A stretch of 44,903 nt of DNA from Comamonadaceae bacterium (GTDB lineage: Bacteria > Pseudomonadota > Gammaproteobacteria > Burkholderiales > Burkholderiaceae_C). The stretch covers positions 1-44,903 of the forward strand of contig CANFYL010000005.1 of the NCBI GenBank assembly GCA_947451285.1, given 5' to 3'. Positions 25,311 to 33,650 of the stretch are shown here, in pieces (within the stretch, counting starts at the first letter, position 1; each line of letters begins with the position of its first letter). The notes under the pieces were generated by a model. The model worked only from the letters and a program-made list of their open reading frames with translations, ran no database searches and was not told the origin of the DNA. The position numbers were made by a program, and so were the translations under genes.

Positions 25311-25332
25311 TTTGAGTAGGAGTTGAGTAGAT
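25311..25332. promoter_or_regulatory. Two direct repeats with 11-bp period, candidate MerR operator
   Basis: TTGAGTAG occurs at 25312-25319 and again at 25323-25330, exactly 11 bases apart. CarH-type MerR proteins bind tandem 11-bp repeats, so this fits self-recognition by the MerR protein encoded 23 bases away. A third copy in reverse orientation lies at 25397-25405. Confidence 0.6.
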
Positions 25333-25396
25333 AATATGACGAAAAATAGAAAAAATAAAAATAATAAATTTAAATGCGTAGATTTATGTCTCAAAA

Positions 25397-25405
25397 TCCT
25401 ACTCA
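25397..25405. promoter_or_regulatory. Inverted copy of the TGAGTAGGA element before the Rrf2-like gene
   Basis: TCCTACTCA is the exact reverse complement of TGAGTAGGA at 25313-25321. It lies directly before the ribosome-binding site AGGAGG (25408-25413) of the gene at 25421. The very AT-rich 60 bases between the two sites could hold both divergent promoters. Confidence 0.5.
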
Positions 25406-25420
25406 TTAGGAGGTTGATCC

Positions 25421-25906
25421 ATGATTTCAAACAAAACAATCCACGCCATTGATGTTTGCGTATTGCTCGCCGCGCAACGCCACGACACTTACCTTTCCAC
25501 TTCAGAGCTTGCGCTGCGTTTGGGGTTGTCGATTTCCTACATAGAAAACATCCTCAAACCTCTCAAGGCGAATGGTTTTGTGAGTTCTCTGAAGGGACCC
25601 GGCGGTGGCTACAAAATCTGCGGCGACATGTCATTGGTCTCCATGTGGGACGTAGCGGCTGTTTTTGAACAGACCTTAGAAGACGAGGAACCCACTGGAC
25701 AGTCGGTTCAGCCCTACGAGTTGGAGCTGGAAAACGTGGTGAGAAAAACCTTGAGCGGTTTTGTGTTGGCTGACTTTGCAGGCTCCTGCGACTCAGAAAT
25801 CAAGTCATTCACGCAAGACATGGGGCGGTTCAAATTCAAACCCATTGCAGCCCCGTTTGTCCCCAAAGCTCCGAACTCCGTATTTCAGTTGCATATGTCG
25901 TTTTGA
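25421..25906 (+). CDS. Rrf2-like transcriptional regulator without Fe-S ligands
   Basis: A 161-residue protein with an Rrf2/IscR-type winged helix: YLSTSELALRLGLSISYIEN is followed by ILKPLKANGFVSSLKGPGGGYKI, where KGPGGGY is the family signature (about residues 60-66). The three closely spaced cysteines that bind [2Fe-2S] in IscR and NsrR are missing; only isolated Cys residues remain. It therefore probably senses something else or acts with the MerR protein. The C-terminal 45 residues are not conserved in a way I recognise. AGGAGG lies 7 bases before ATG 25421. The stop overlaps the start of the TIGR03643 gene. Confidence 0.75.
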   Translation: MISNKTIHAIDVCVLLAAQRHDTYLSTSELALRLGLSISYIENILKPLKANGFVSSLKGPGGGYKICGDMSLVSMWDVAAVFEQTLEDEEPTGQSVQPYELELENVVRKTLSGFVLADFAGSCDSEIKSFTQDMGRFKFKPIAAPFVPKAPNSVFQLHMSF

Positions 25907-26181
25907 TGCGATCCATGTCTTCGACGCTCACACCTGGCGACATCTCCGCTGTGATTCAAATGGCGTGGGAAGACAGGACTTCATTTGAGACCATCAAAGA
26001 TCGCTTGGGGCTCGCCGAATCTGAAGTAATCCGGTTGATGCGTCAAGAGCTCAAACCAAACTCATTCAAGCTCTGGCGTAAGCGCGTGAAAGGGCGAGTG
26101 ACCAAGCACCGTGCCCTCAGAAGTCCAGACATGAGTTTTGCTGATCGAACGGTTGCCAATCACCGCCGTGCCAATTGCTAA
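25906..26181 (+). CDS. TIGR03643-family small protein
   Basis: A 91-residue protein with the pattern of the uncharacterised TIGR03643 family: AVIQMAWEDRTSFETIKDRL, then GLAESEVIRLMRQELKPNSF and KLWRKRVKGRVTKH. Conserved Trp and Met residues and a basic tail are typical. The middle resembles a helix-turn-helix, so nucleic-acid binding is conceivable. ATG 25906 overlaps the previous stop (TGATG); ATG 25915 is an alternative. It is co-transcribed with the Rrf2-like gene and the cysteine-rich gene downstream. No function is established for the family. Confidence 0.8.
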   Translation: MRSMSSTLTPGDISAVIQMAWEDRTSFETIKDRLGLAESEVIRLMRQELKPNSFKLWRKRVKGRVTKHRALRSPDMSFADRTVANHRRANC

Positions 26182-26205
26182 ACCACAAGGACAGGAGACA
26201 CACAG

Positions 26206-26376
26206 ATGAACGACGATCCCAGATGCTGTGGAACAGGGACCTGCATCATCAACGAGGAGGGGCTCTGCTGGTGTGGTCAAGCATGGGATGGCGAAAAAAT
26301 GTGTTTCCTGCCCTCTGCACCGCCATCCACCCCGGAAAACTTGTCCGAGTCTGAAAAGCCGCAAGCCCACGACTGA
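26206..26376 (+). CDS. Small cysteine-rich protein, 56 residues
   Basis: A 56-residue open frame with AGGAGA 7 bases upstream of ATG 26206. It begins MNDDPRCCGTGTCIINEEGL and has six cysteines (residues 7, 8, 13, 21, 23 and 33) in its first 33 residues, including a CWCG motif. A Pro/Ser/Glu-rich tail lacks cysteine. The spacing suggests a small metal- or Fe-S-binding module; no signal peptide is seen. It lies 24 bases after the TIGR03643 gene in the same direction, so it is probably the last gene of the Rrf2-TIGR03643 operon. I do not recognise a named family with certainty. Confidence 0.7.
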   Translation: MNDDPRCCGTGTCIINEEGLCWCGQAWDGEKMCFLPSAPPSTPENLSESEKPQAHD

Positions 26377-26389
26377 AACTTCACCGCGT

Positions 26390-28588
26390 TCAGCTCAGGT
26401 GAAATTTGGCGCGTGTCCTGTGCAACTTCTTGTAACTGTCGATCAAGCGGTGGTGCCTGTCGAGCCCCTCGAGTTGCATATTGGTAGGCGTCAAACCATG
26501 AAAGCGCACGGCGCCACGGACAGACCCCATCACCGCATCCATCCGATTACCGCCATACATGCGTCGCAAGTTGTGGGCGTAGTCATCCATCTCTAGGTCT
26601 GGATCGAGCAGCACTTCCAGCACCACGTTCAAGGCTTGGTAAAACAATTTGCGTTCCACCGTGTTGTCGTTGAACTGCAAAAAGGCACCCACCAACTCAT
26701 GCGCAGGCTCAAATTGCTGCAAGGCCAGATGAATCAATAGCTTGAGCTCCAACACCGTCAGTTGACCCCATTCGGTGTTGTCATCAAATTCGATGCCAAT
26801 CAAAGTGGCAATGTCCCCATAGTCGTCGAGCTCGTTGTTTTCTAGTCGATCGAGCAGGGCAGACAAGCTGGCATCGTCCAAGCGGTGCAAGTTCAAAATA
26901 TCTGCGCGAAACAACAAGGCCTTGTTGGTGTTGTCCCAAATCAAATCTTCAACCGGGTAGACCTCTGAATAACCGGGTACCAATATCCGACAGGCGATGG
27001 CGCCAAGCTGGTCATGCACTGTCGTGTACACCTCTTTGCCCATGTCTTGAAGAATGCCAAACAACGTGGCCGCCTCTTGGGCCGTGGCGTTGTCGCCATC
27101 GCCAGAAAAATCCCATTCGACATATTCAAAATCTGCTTTGGCGCTGAAAAAACGCCACGACACAATGCCGCTGGAGTCGATGAAATGCTCTACAAAGTTG
27201 TTGGGCTCGGTGACGGCGTGGCTCTCAAAGGTGGGTGGTGGCAAGTCGTTGAGCCCTTCAAAGCTACGACCTTGCAGCAACTCGGTCAGGCTGCGCTCGA
27301 GTGCCACCTCCAAGCTTGGATGCGCGCCAAACGATGCAAACACACCGCCTGTGCGTGGATTCATCAAGGTCACGCACATCACCGGGTAAGTCCCGCCCAG
27401 TGACGCATCTTTCACCAGCACCGGAAAGCCTTGGTCTTCAAGGCCTTGAATGCCAGCCAGGATGCTGGGGTACTTTGCCAACACCTCAACCGGCACATCG
27501 GGCAAACACATTTCACCCTCCAAGATCTCACGCTTGACCGCACGCTCAAAAATTTCAGATAAGCATTGCACCTGCGCCTCGGCCAGTGTGTTGCCCGCAC
27601 TCATGCCATTGCTGACAAACAAGTTTTCAATCAAATTGGTCGGGAAATACACCACCTCACCGTCTGAGTGCCGCACAAAAGGCAATGAACAAATGCCGCG
27701 CGTCACATGGCCTGAGTTGGTGTCGATCAGGTGTGAGCCTCGCAATTCGCCCTCGGGGTTGTAGATGGGCAGGCAGTAAGCATCCAAGATATCTGCCGGC
27801 AGTGCATCGCCTGGGCCAGGCTTGAACCATCGTTCATTGGGGTAATGCACAAACGCTGCGTTGGCGATGTCTTCGCCCCAATACGCGCCCGCATAGAAGT
27901 GGTTGTTGCTGAGCCGCTCGATGTATTCGCCCAAGGCAGACGCCAAGGCACTCTCTTTGGTGGCGCCCTTGCCATTGGTAAAACACATGGGCGAATGCGC
28001 ATCTCGGATATGCAGCGACCACACATGGGGAATGAGGTTGCGCCAAGACGCAATTTCAATCTTGATACCCAAGTCCGCCAGTACACCCGACATATTGGCA
28101 ATGGTTTGCTCCAGCGGCAGGTCCTTGCCCGCAATCAAGGTGCGGCTGTCAGGGCTTGGCTTTAAGGTGAGCAAAGACTGTGAATCGGCATCCAAGCTCT
28201 CGACTTCCTCGATCACAAATGCAGGCCCAGCTTGAACGACCTTTTTGACCGTGCAGCGTTCGATCGAATTCAAAATTCCACGTCGATCAATGTCCTGAAT
28301 GTCGGGTGGTAATTCCACCTGAATTTTGAAAATCTGCTGGTAGCGGTTCTCTGGGTCAACGATGTTGTTTTGCGACAGACGAATATGCTCAGTCGAAATA
28401 TTGCGCGTGTCGCAATAGAGCTTCACAAAGTAGGCTGCGCACAAAGCCGATGAGGCTAAAAAATAATCGAAGGGGCCAGGCGCAGATCCGTCACCCTTGT
28501 AGCGGATGGGCTGGTCGGCGACCACCGTGAAGTCATCGAACTTCGCTTCTAGGCGAAGCTTGTCGAGAAAGTTGACTTTAATTTCCAT
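26390..28588 (-). CDS. ycaO: OsmC-YcaO fusion protein
   Basis: A 732-residue two-domain protein. Residues 1 to about 140 form an OsmC/Ohr-like domain (GPFDYFLASSALCAAYFVKL, with Cys50 and Cys112 at places that could form the redox pair). From about residue 165 to the end it follows E. coli YcaO throughout: CFTNGKGATKESALASALGE (about residues 202-221, ATP-binding), YIERLS, then LYVSNGMSAGNT-like FVSNGMSAGNT, FASFGAHPSLEVALERS and a C-terminal helical TPR-like part. YcaO domains use ATP to phosphorylate amide backbones; E. coli YcaO assists RimO in methylthiolating ribosomal protein S12. ATG 28588 is chosen over an upstream in-frame start at 28633. It converges on the Rrf2 operon. Confidence 0.9.
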   Translation of the reverse strand: MEIKVNFLDKLRLEAKFDDFTVVADQPIRYKGDGSAPGPFDYFLASSALCAAYFVKLYCDTRNISTEHIRLSQNNIVDPENRYQQIFKIQVELPPDIQDIDRRGILNSIERCTVKKVVQAGPAFVIEEVESLDADSQSLLTLKPSPDSRTLIAGKDLPLEQTIANMSGVLADLGIKIEIASWRNLIPHVWSLHIRDAHSPMCFTNGKGATKESALASALGEYIERLSNNHFYAGAYWGEDIANAAFVHYPNERWFKPGPGDALPADILDAYCLPIYNPEGELRGSHLIDTNSGHVTRGICSLPFVRHSDGEVVYFPTNLIENLFVSNGMSAGNTLAEAQVQCLSEIFERAVKREILEGEMCLPDVPVEVLAKYPSILAGIQGLEDQGFPVLVKDASLGGTYPVMCVTLMNPRTGGVFASFGAHPSLEVALERSLTELLQGRSFEGLNDLPPPTFESHAVTEPNNFVEHFIDSSGIVSWRFFSAKADFEYVEWDFSGDGDNATAQEAATLFGILQDMGKEVYTTVHDQLGAIACRILVPGYSEVYPVEDLIWDNTNKALLFRADILNLHRLDDASLSALLDRLENNELDDYGDIATLIGIEFDDNTEWGQLTVLELKLLIHLALQQFEPAHELVGAFLQFNDNTVERKLFYQALNVVLEVLLDPDLEMDDYAHNLRRMYGGNRMDAVMGSVRGAVRFHGLTPTNMQLEGLDRHHRLIDSYKKLHRTRAKFHLS

Positions 28589-28602
28589 GCGTGATTTTAA
28601 AG

Positions 28603-28621
28603 CCGAGTCCCGACAACTCGG
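28603..28621 (-). terminator. Hairpin between the FAH-family and ycaO genes
   Basis: A 6-base stem CCGAGT / ACTCGG with a 7-base loop lies in the 65-base gap between two minus-strand genes. On that strand it is followed by CTTTAAAAT, a poor T tract, so termination would be weak. It could instead be an operator for ycaO. Confidence 0.35.
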
Positions 28622-28653
28622 TACCCGTGCCAAGCAGCACAGGCCTCACACTT

Positions 28654-29616
28654 TCAACGCGTGACCGGGTTAGACAGTCGCCCAATGCCATCGATCTCGC
28701 ACACGACCGTGTCGCCGGGCTGCAGGTAGCCTTGGGCTTTGACCATGCCATTGGTGCCGGCCCATTTGCCACCCAACTCTTCGTCGCTCGACCATGCCGT
28801 GCCACTGGGCGTGCCGGTGATGATGACCATGCCTGGGCGCAAGGTCATGTTCACTGAGAAGAAGTGGATCAACTCGGCCACGCTCCAAATCATCTGCGAG
28901 GTGCTGCTGATTTGGCGCAGCTCGCCGTTCACCCAAGCGCGCACCATGATGGCTTGCGGATCAGGAATTTCATCGCGGGTGGTGATGCACGGGCCCAGTG
29001 GCGCACTGGTGTCAAACAATTTGCCACGGCCCAACTCGTACCAATACGAGCCATCGGGGCGACGACGCACTTGGCGGTCACGCGCGGTCACGTCGTTGAC
29101 GATGGTGTAGCCAAACACATGGTCCAGCGCATCTTTCACCGCAATGTGCCGACCTGGTTTGCCAATCACCACGGCCAGCTCCACTTCGCCGTCGAGCTTT
29201 TTGGTGAGCACGGGGTCCCACACGATGGCTTCGTCAGGGCCAACCACGCAGTCGCCCGTTTTGACAAAAAACTCAGGCTCTTTGCCGCTGGTGTCGGCGT
29301 TGGCTTTTTCTTGGTTGTGGCTCAGGTAGTTGCTGCCAGAACACAAGATGGTGCTGGGCGCCATGGGGGCAAGCAAGTGTGCACTTGGGGTCGGGGTGCG
29401 CCCAACGCCGCCGCGACTCAGTGACACGGCTTTCTCAAACAGTGCATGCAGATGGTCCCACTGCGCAATCACGCTCACAGTGCTGCCCAATGCGGCTATG
29501 TCGGTGGTCGTTAAAAAGGGTTGTGCTTCATGCACGGCCAATACGTCGACCACGTGGTCACCATCGAGTACGCCAACGCGGCGCATGCCATGGACTGAAA
29601 GATTGATGAGTTTCAT
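28654..29616 (-). CDS. Fumarylacetoacetate hydrolase family protein
   Basis: A 320-residue FAH-superfamily enzyme. The metal-binding acidic residues appear in KLDGEVELAVVIGKPGRHIA (Glu-x-Glu, about residues 163-182) and GYTIVNDVTARDRQ. The conserved C-terminal segment MTLRPGMVIITGTPSGTA is present. Family members hydrolyse or decarboxylate 2-keto acids such as fumarylpyruvate or 2-hydroxyhepta-2,4-diene-1,7-dioate. The substrate here is unknown. The Bug-type binding-protein gene upstream on the same strand (47 bases) suggests uptake and breakdown of a small carboxylate. Confidence 0.9.
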   Translation of the reverse strand: MKLINLSVHGMRRVGVLDGDHVVDVLAVHEAQPFLTTTDIAALGSTVSVIAQWDHLHALFEKAVSLSRGGVGRTPTPSAHLLAPMAPSTILCSGSNYLSHNQEKANADTSGKEPEFFVKTGDCVVGPDEAIVWDPVLTKKLDGEVELAVVIGKPGRHIAVKDALDHVFGYTIVNDVTARDRQVRRRPDGSYWYELGRGKLFDTSAPLGPCITTRDEIPDPQAIMVRAWVNGELRQISSTSQMIWSVAELIHFFSVNMTLRPGMVIITGTPSGTAWSSDEELGGKWAGTNGMVKAQGYLQPGDTVVCEIDGIGRLSNPVTR

Positions 29617-29663
29617 AAGTTGTCTGGATTGAAGGCTAAAAGAAAAACGAGGCGTGGGGTGAG

Positions 29664-30638
29664 TTACTTGATATCGCCCATATTGGTCAACACCGCGTCG
29701 AGGCGCTTGGTGTCTTCCACCATGAAGCTGGCGAAGTCATCGGAATCCAAATACTGGATGGGCGTGTTCAGGGTGGCCATGGCGCTCTTGAACAGGTTTT
29801 GGTTGGCCGCTTCTTTGACCGAGGCGCGCAAGCGGTTGATGATGGGCGCGGGCGTGCCGGCTGGCGCAAACAAGCCCGTCCACAGGTAGTACTCGCCTTT
29901 GAAGCCTTGTTCTGCGGCCGTGGGCACATCGGGCAGGGTGGCCACACGGTCGCGACTCATCGATGCCAAGACGCGCACTTTGCCGGAGGCGATGTGCCCG
30001 GCAATGGCGCCGGGCGTTTGCATGGTGGCGTCCACATGACCCGCCAGCAAGGCGTTCACCTGCAAACCGCCCCCGGTGTAGGGCACATGCACCAGTTTCA
30101 AGTTGGCGGCATAGGCCAAGATTTCCATGGCCACATGGGTGGTGCCGTACAGGCCTGAGCTGCTGTATGAGATGGTGTCTGGCTTGGCACGAACATCACG
30201 CACAAAATCGGTCAAGGTTTTCCAGGGGCTGTCTGAGCGCACGGCCAGCACCGTGGGGTCGGCGGTCAGGCGGGCAATGGGCTTGAATTGGTTGACCTGA
30301 AAACTCGACGCCCGGTTGCTGATGCGATCTGAAATGGGGATGGTGATCATGCTGGGCAGCGCCATCATCAAGGTATAGCCATCGGGCTTGGCTTTGGCGG
30401 CTGCCGCCATGCCAATGGCGCCACCGGCGCCGCCCTTGTTGTCAATCACCATGGGTTGACCGAGGTTACCTGACATGGCTGCAGCCAGCGGTCTGGCTGT
30501 GATGTCCGACACGCCGCCTGGCGTGAACGGAACGATGACCGTGATGGCCCGTTCGGGGTAATTTTGGGCTAGAGCGACGGTGCAAGTCAGCGCCGCCATG
30601 ACGGTCACAAAGACCTGAGTCAAATATTTGATCTGCAT
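29664..30638 (-). CDS. Bug/TctC-family tripartite tricarboxylate transporter binding protein
   Basis: A 324-residue periplasmic binding protein. The N-terminus MQIKYLTQVFVTVMAALTCT followed by VALAQ is a signal peptide, with cleavage probably after ALA. The mature part starts YPERAITVIVPFTPGGVSDI, the usual Bug signature, with GQPMVIDNKGGAGGAIG next. Bug proteins bind carboxylates or related small acids with high specificity and are very abundant in Burkholderiales, often without membrane partners nearby, as here. ATG 30638 is used; the longer frame from 30803 has no signal peptide and overlaps the next gene. It precedes the FAH-family gene. Confidence 0.92.
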   Translation of the reverse strand: MQIKYLTQVFVTVMAALTCTVALAQNYPERAITVIVPFTPGGVSDITARPLAAAMSGNLGQPMVIDNKGGAGGAIGMAAAAKAKPDGYTLMMALPSMITIPISDRISNRASSFQVNQFKPIARLTADPTVLAVRSDSPWKTLTDFVRDVRAKPDTISYSSSGLYGTTHVAMEILAYAANLKLVHVPYTGGGLQVNALLAGHVDATMQTPGAIAGHIASGKVRVLASMSRDRVATLPDVPTAAEQGFKGEYYLWTGLFAPAGTPAPIINRLRASVKEAANQNLFKSAMATLNTPIQYLDSDDFASFMVEDTKRLDAVLTNMGDIK

Positions 30639-30681
30639 GGTGAGTCTCCGATGGTTGGCCCATCTAGGGCTTGCCGGGTAT

Positions 30682-31215
30682 CTAAGGGGAATGATCAAGC
30701 ATAGCCAGATTTGTAGAAATTCTTGTCGCCACCACGACCATCGCGGGCAGCGCCAGCATCCACGCCAAGGCCAGCGCAGACACGTGGGTGACAGAGGGAT
30801 CAAATGATGCCGCGCCCAACTTTGCGCCTGCGTAGTAGGTCAGGGGGCCAAACAGCAGGCCAGCTAAGGCAGACAGCCACAAAGGCTGCGTTTTCAGGAA
30901 CGAGAGCGACGCATTCAAGGTCATGGCAAACAACACCCACAGCGCCCACAACCAAAACGGACTCAATTCCCACAGGGCCCACCCATAAAAGTGAATCACT
31001 GAAACATACTGCAGCGCCGTGTCCACCACCACACCGATGGCTAGCGCGACCACTGCAAGCTGGATTTCTTGCCAACGGTGTTGAATGTAAAGAAGATGCG
31101 CTCCCGCCAATGCTGCGCAATAAGCAAGCGCCGGCACTTCCCAGCCACGGCCGACGCCCGCAATGCAGGCCCACCAAGCGGTTTGAAAACCTAACGCATT
31201 GATGAGGCGGTACAT
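30682..31215 (-). CDS. DUF2878 family membrane protein
   Basis: A 177-residue protein with about five or six membrane-spanning segments. The first, NALGFQTAWWACIAGVGRGW, is typical of DUF2878, as are WALWELSPFWLWALWVLFAM and GLLFGPLTYYAGAKLGA. Function is unknown. In other proteobacteria DUF2878 genes tend to occur near photolyase or cryptochrome clusters with LitR-type regulators, from memory and not checked here. The MerR gene 5.4 kb away is of that regulator type, but no photolyase lies in the window. It begins 53 bases after serA. Confidence 0.82.
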   Translation of the reverse strand: MYRLINALGFQTAWWACIAGVGRGWEVPALAYCAALAGAHLLYIQHRWQEIQLAVVALAIGVVVDTALQYVSVIHFYGWALWELSPFWLWALWVLFAMTLNASLSFLKTQPLWLSALAGLLFGPLTYYAGAKLGAASFDPSVTHVSALALAWMLALPAMVVVATRISTNLAMLDHSP

Positions 31216-31268
31216 GCAGGATGCTTCGCTATGACCGCGATCTTGGCGTCAAGCCCAGGTCGCAGCTG

Positions 31269-32441
31269 TCAAATCAGACGCACACGGATGACATGTGCCA
31301 CGCCGCGAATGGCATTGAGCACATCGTCAGACGGCGGGCTGGCCACATCAATGATGTTGATGGCCAGTTCGCCTTGGCTCTTGTTGACCATGTCAATCAC
31401 ATTCACCTGGCGATCGGCCAACACCGACAGCACATGGCCCAACACGCCGGAAACGTTATCGTTGCAAAAAGTGATGCGGCTGGTGCCCGGGCTGCGGTCC
31501 ATGTGGATCGCCGGAAAGTTGACCGAGTTGATGACGTTGCCGTTTTCAAGGTAGTTCATCAACTGGTTGGCGGCCATGACGGCACAATTTTCTTCGGACT
31601 CTTCGGTGCTCGCGCCGATGTGCGGCATGGCAATCACACCCGGGTGGGCAATCAAACCGGGCTCTGGAAAGTCGCACACATAGCGCGCCAGTTGGCCCGC
31701 ATTGAGGCGGCGCAACACTGCAGCGGAATCCACAATGGTTTCGCGTGCAAAGTTAAGCAACACGGCGCTGGGTTTCATCAAGGCCAGTGCAGCGTCGTTC
31801 ACCAAGTGGTGCGTGGCTTCGATGGCTGGCACATGCAAGGTCACAAAGTCTGAGCGAGCCAGCAAGGCGGCCAAGTTTTCCATGCGCACCACTTCGTTGG
31901 AGAGGCGCCATGCGGCATCGATGGAGAGTGCAGGGTCAAAGCCCACCACTTTCATGCCCATGGCCAAGGCCATGTCTGCCACCATGGAGCCAATCGCCCC
32001 CAAGCCCACGATGCCCAAGGTTTTGCCTTTGACCTCGGTGCCAGCAAAGCGGGACTTTTCTTTTTCCAGCAGTTGCGACATGGCCGCCGCTTCGGTCATG
32101 TCGCCCAGACCATTCACATAGTCCATGCCAGGCAAGATGCCACGACTGGCCAACAGCATGCCCGCCATGACCAGCTCTTTCACCGCATTGGCGTTGGCGC
32201 CGGGTGTGTTGAACACCACAATGCCGCGTCGGCTGTAGTCTGCAATGGGCACGTTGTTGACGCCCGCGCCGGCGCGCGCCACGGCCAGCAACGAGTCGGG
32301 CACCGCCACGTCGTGTAGTTTTTGGCTGCGCAGCAAAAAGGCGTCGGGGTGGCCAATATCGCTGCCGACTTCATACGATTGACGGCCAAAACGCTCAAGG
32401 CCTTTGAGGGCGATCGCGTTATAGGTTCTGATTTTGTGCAT
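31269..32441 (-). CDS. serA: D-3-phosphoglycerate dehydrogenase
   Basis: A 390-residue enzyme of the first step of serine synthesis (3-phosphoglycerate to 3-phosphohydroxypyruvate, NAD-dependent). ARAGAGVNNVPIADYSRRGI is the substrate-side motif, LGIVGLGAIGSMVADMALAM the NAD-binding loop (about residues 145-164), and NFARETIVD and MPHIGASTEESEEN hold the catalytic Arg and His. The C-terminal 75 residues form an ACT domain, suggesting serine feedback control. It is 24 bases downstream of serC on the same strand, so both serine genes form one operon. Confidence 0.94.
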   Translation of the reverse strand: MHKIRTYNAIALKGLERFGRQSYEVGSDIGHPDAFLLRSQKLHDVAVPDSLLAVARAGAGVNNVPIADYSRRGIVVFNTPGANANAVKELVMAGMLLASRGILPGMDYVNGLGDMTEAAAMSQLLEKEKSRFAGTEVKGKTLGIVGLGAIGSMVADMALAMGMKVVGFDPALSIDAAWRLSNEVVRMENLAALLARSDFVTLHVPAIEATHHLVNDAALALMKPSAVLLNFARETIVDSAAVLRRLNAGQLARYVCDFPEPGLIAHPGVIAMPHIGASTEESEENCAVMAANQLMNYLENGNVINSVNFPAIHMDRSPGTSRITFCNDNVSGVLGHVLSVLADRQVNVIDMVNKSQGELAINIIDVASPPSDDVLNAIRGVAHVIRVRLI

Positions 32442-32465
32442 GGTGTGATCAGGGCTGGGGCCGCG

Positions 32466-33581
32466 TTATTTTTGAACCGCGTGGTAAGCCCAGGTCAACC
32501 ATGGCATGAGGGCCTCAAGGTCTGAGGCCTCGACCGTGGCACCGCACCAAATGCGCAAGCCAGCTGGCGCGTCTTTGTAGGCGCCAATGTCAAAGGCCAC
32601 GCCTTCGGTGTCGAGCAGCTTCACCATTTTTTTGACCTGATCTTCGGACAGCTGAACGCTCAAACACACGCTGGTGTTCGAGCGTGTGGCAGGGGACTTG
32701 GCCAAGAAAGAGATCCAGTCGTTGGCCGCCACAAAATCGGCAATCACTTTCAAGTTGGCTTCGCTTTTGGCGATGGTGGCTTTGACGCCACCCAAACCGT
32801 CCACCCATTGCAGTGCGTCCAAGTAGTCGGCCACACACAGCATGGACGGCGTGTTGATGGTTTCGCCTTTGAAGAGGCCTTCGTTGAGCTTGCCGCCTGA
32901 TTTCATACGGAACACCTTGGGCATGGGCCAAGGTGGGCTGTAAGCCTCTAGGCGCTCCACCGCACGTGGGCTGAGAATGAGCATGCCATGCGCGCCTTCG
33001 CCGCCGAGCACTTTCTGCCAGGAGTAGGTGATGACATCGAGTTTGTCCCAAGGCATGTCCATCGCAAACACGGCCGAGGTGGCGTCGCACAGGGTCAGTC
33101 CGCCGCGGTTGGCCGGAATCCAGTCGCCGTTGGGCACTTTCACACCAGAGGTGGTGCCGTTCCAAACGAACACCACATCGTTGTCAAAGTTCACGCTGTG
33201 CAGATCGACCAAGTCGCCGTAGTCGGCCTTGATCACGTTGACGTTAGGCAGCTTCAACTGCTTGACGATGTCGGTGACCCAACCCGCGCTGAACGACTCC
33301 CACTCCAACACGTCCACACCGCGCCCGCCCAACAAAGACCACATGGCCATTTCAATGGCGCCGGTGTCTGAACCTGGCACCACAGCCACTCGGTAGCCTT
33401 CTGGTAAGCCAAGGATGCGCGCTGTTTCGGTGCAGGCCAGGCCCAAGGCCTTTTTGCCCAATGCAGAGCGGTGTGAGCGGCCCAGCAAGTCCAGTTGGAG
33501 TTTGCTGACGTCATAACCAGGGCGCTTGGCACAGGGGCCAGAGGAAAAGTTGGGGTTTTGGGGCTTGAGCGTAGGTTGCAT
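32466..33581 (-). CDS. serC: Phosphoserine aminotransferase (alphaproteobacterial/archaeal type)
   Basis: A 371-residue fold-type I PLP enzyme that converts 3-phosphohydroxypyruvate to phosphoserine. It starts [20 protein letters not shown] and has the PLP lysine in [20 protein letters not shown] (about residues 185-204). [20 protein letters not shown] supports the cofactor phosphate. These features belong to the second SerC type (TIGR01365), common in Alphaproteobacteria, not to the E. coli type usual in betaproteobacteria. It forms an operon with serA. The next gene upstream is the secretion adaptor, 69 bases away. Confidence 0.92.
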   Translation of the reverse strand: MQPTLKPQNPNFSSGPCAKRPGYDVSKLQLDLLGRSHRSALGKKALGLACTETARILGLPEGYRVAVVPGSDTGAIEMAMWSLLGGRGVDVLEWESFSAGWVTDIVKQLKLPNVNVIKADYGDLVDLHSVNFDNDVVFVWNGTTSGVKVPNGDWIPANRGGLTLCDATSAVFAMDMPWDKLDVITYSWQKVLGGEGAHGMLILSPRAVERLEAYSPPWPMPKVFRMKSGGKLNEGLFKGETINTPSMLCVADYLDALQWVDGLGGVKATIAKSEANLKVIADFVAANDWISFLAKSPATRSNTSVCLSVQLSEDQVKKMVKLLDTEGVAFDIGAYKDAPAGLRIWCGATVEASDLEALMPWLTWAYHAVQK

Positions 33582-33650
33582 AAGTGTTGTCGTGTGGGGT
33601 CAAATGTCTCGGAACCGTCAATTATGGTGCGTTTTATGGGGCTGATCGTG

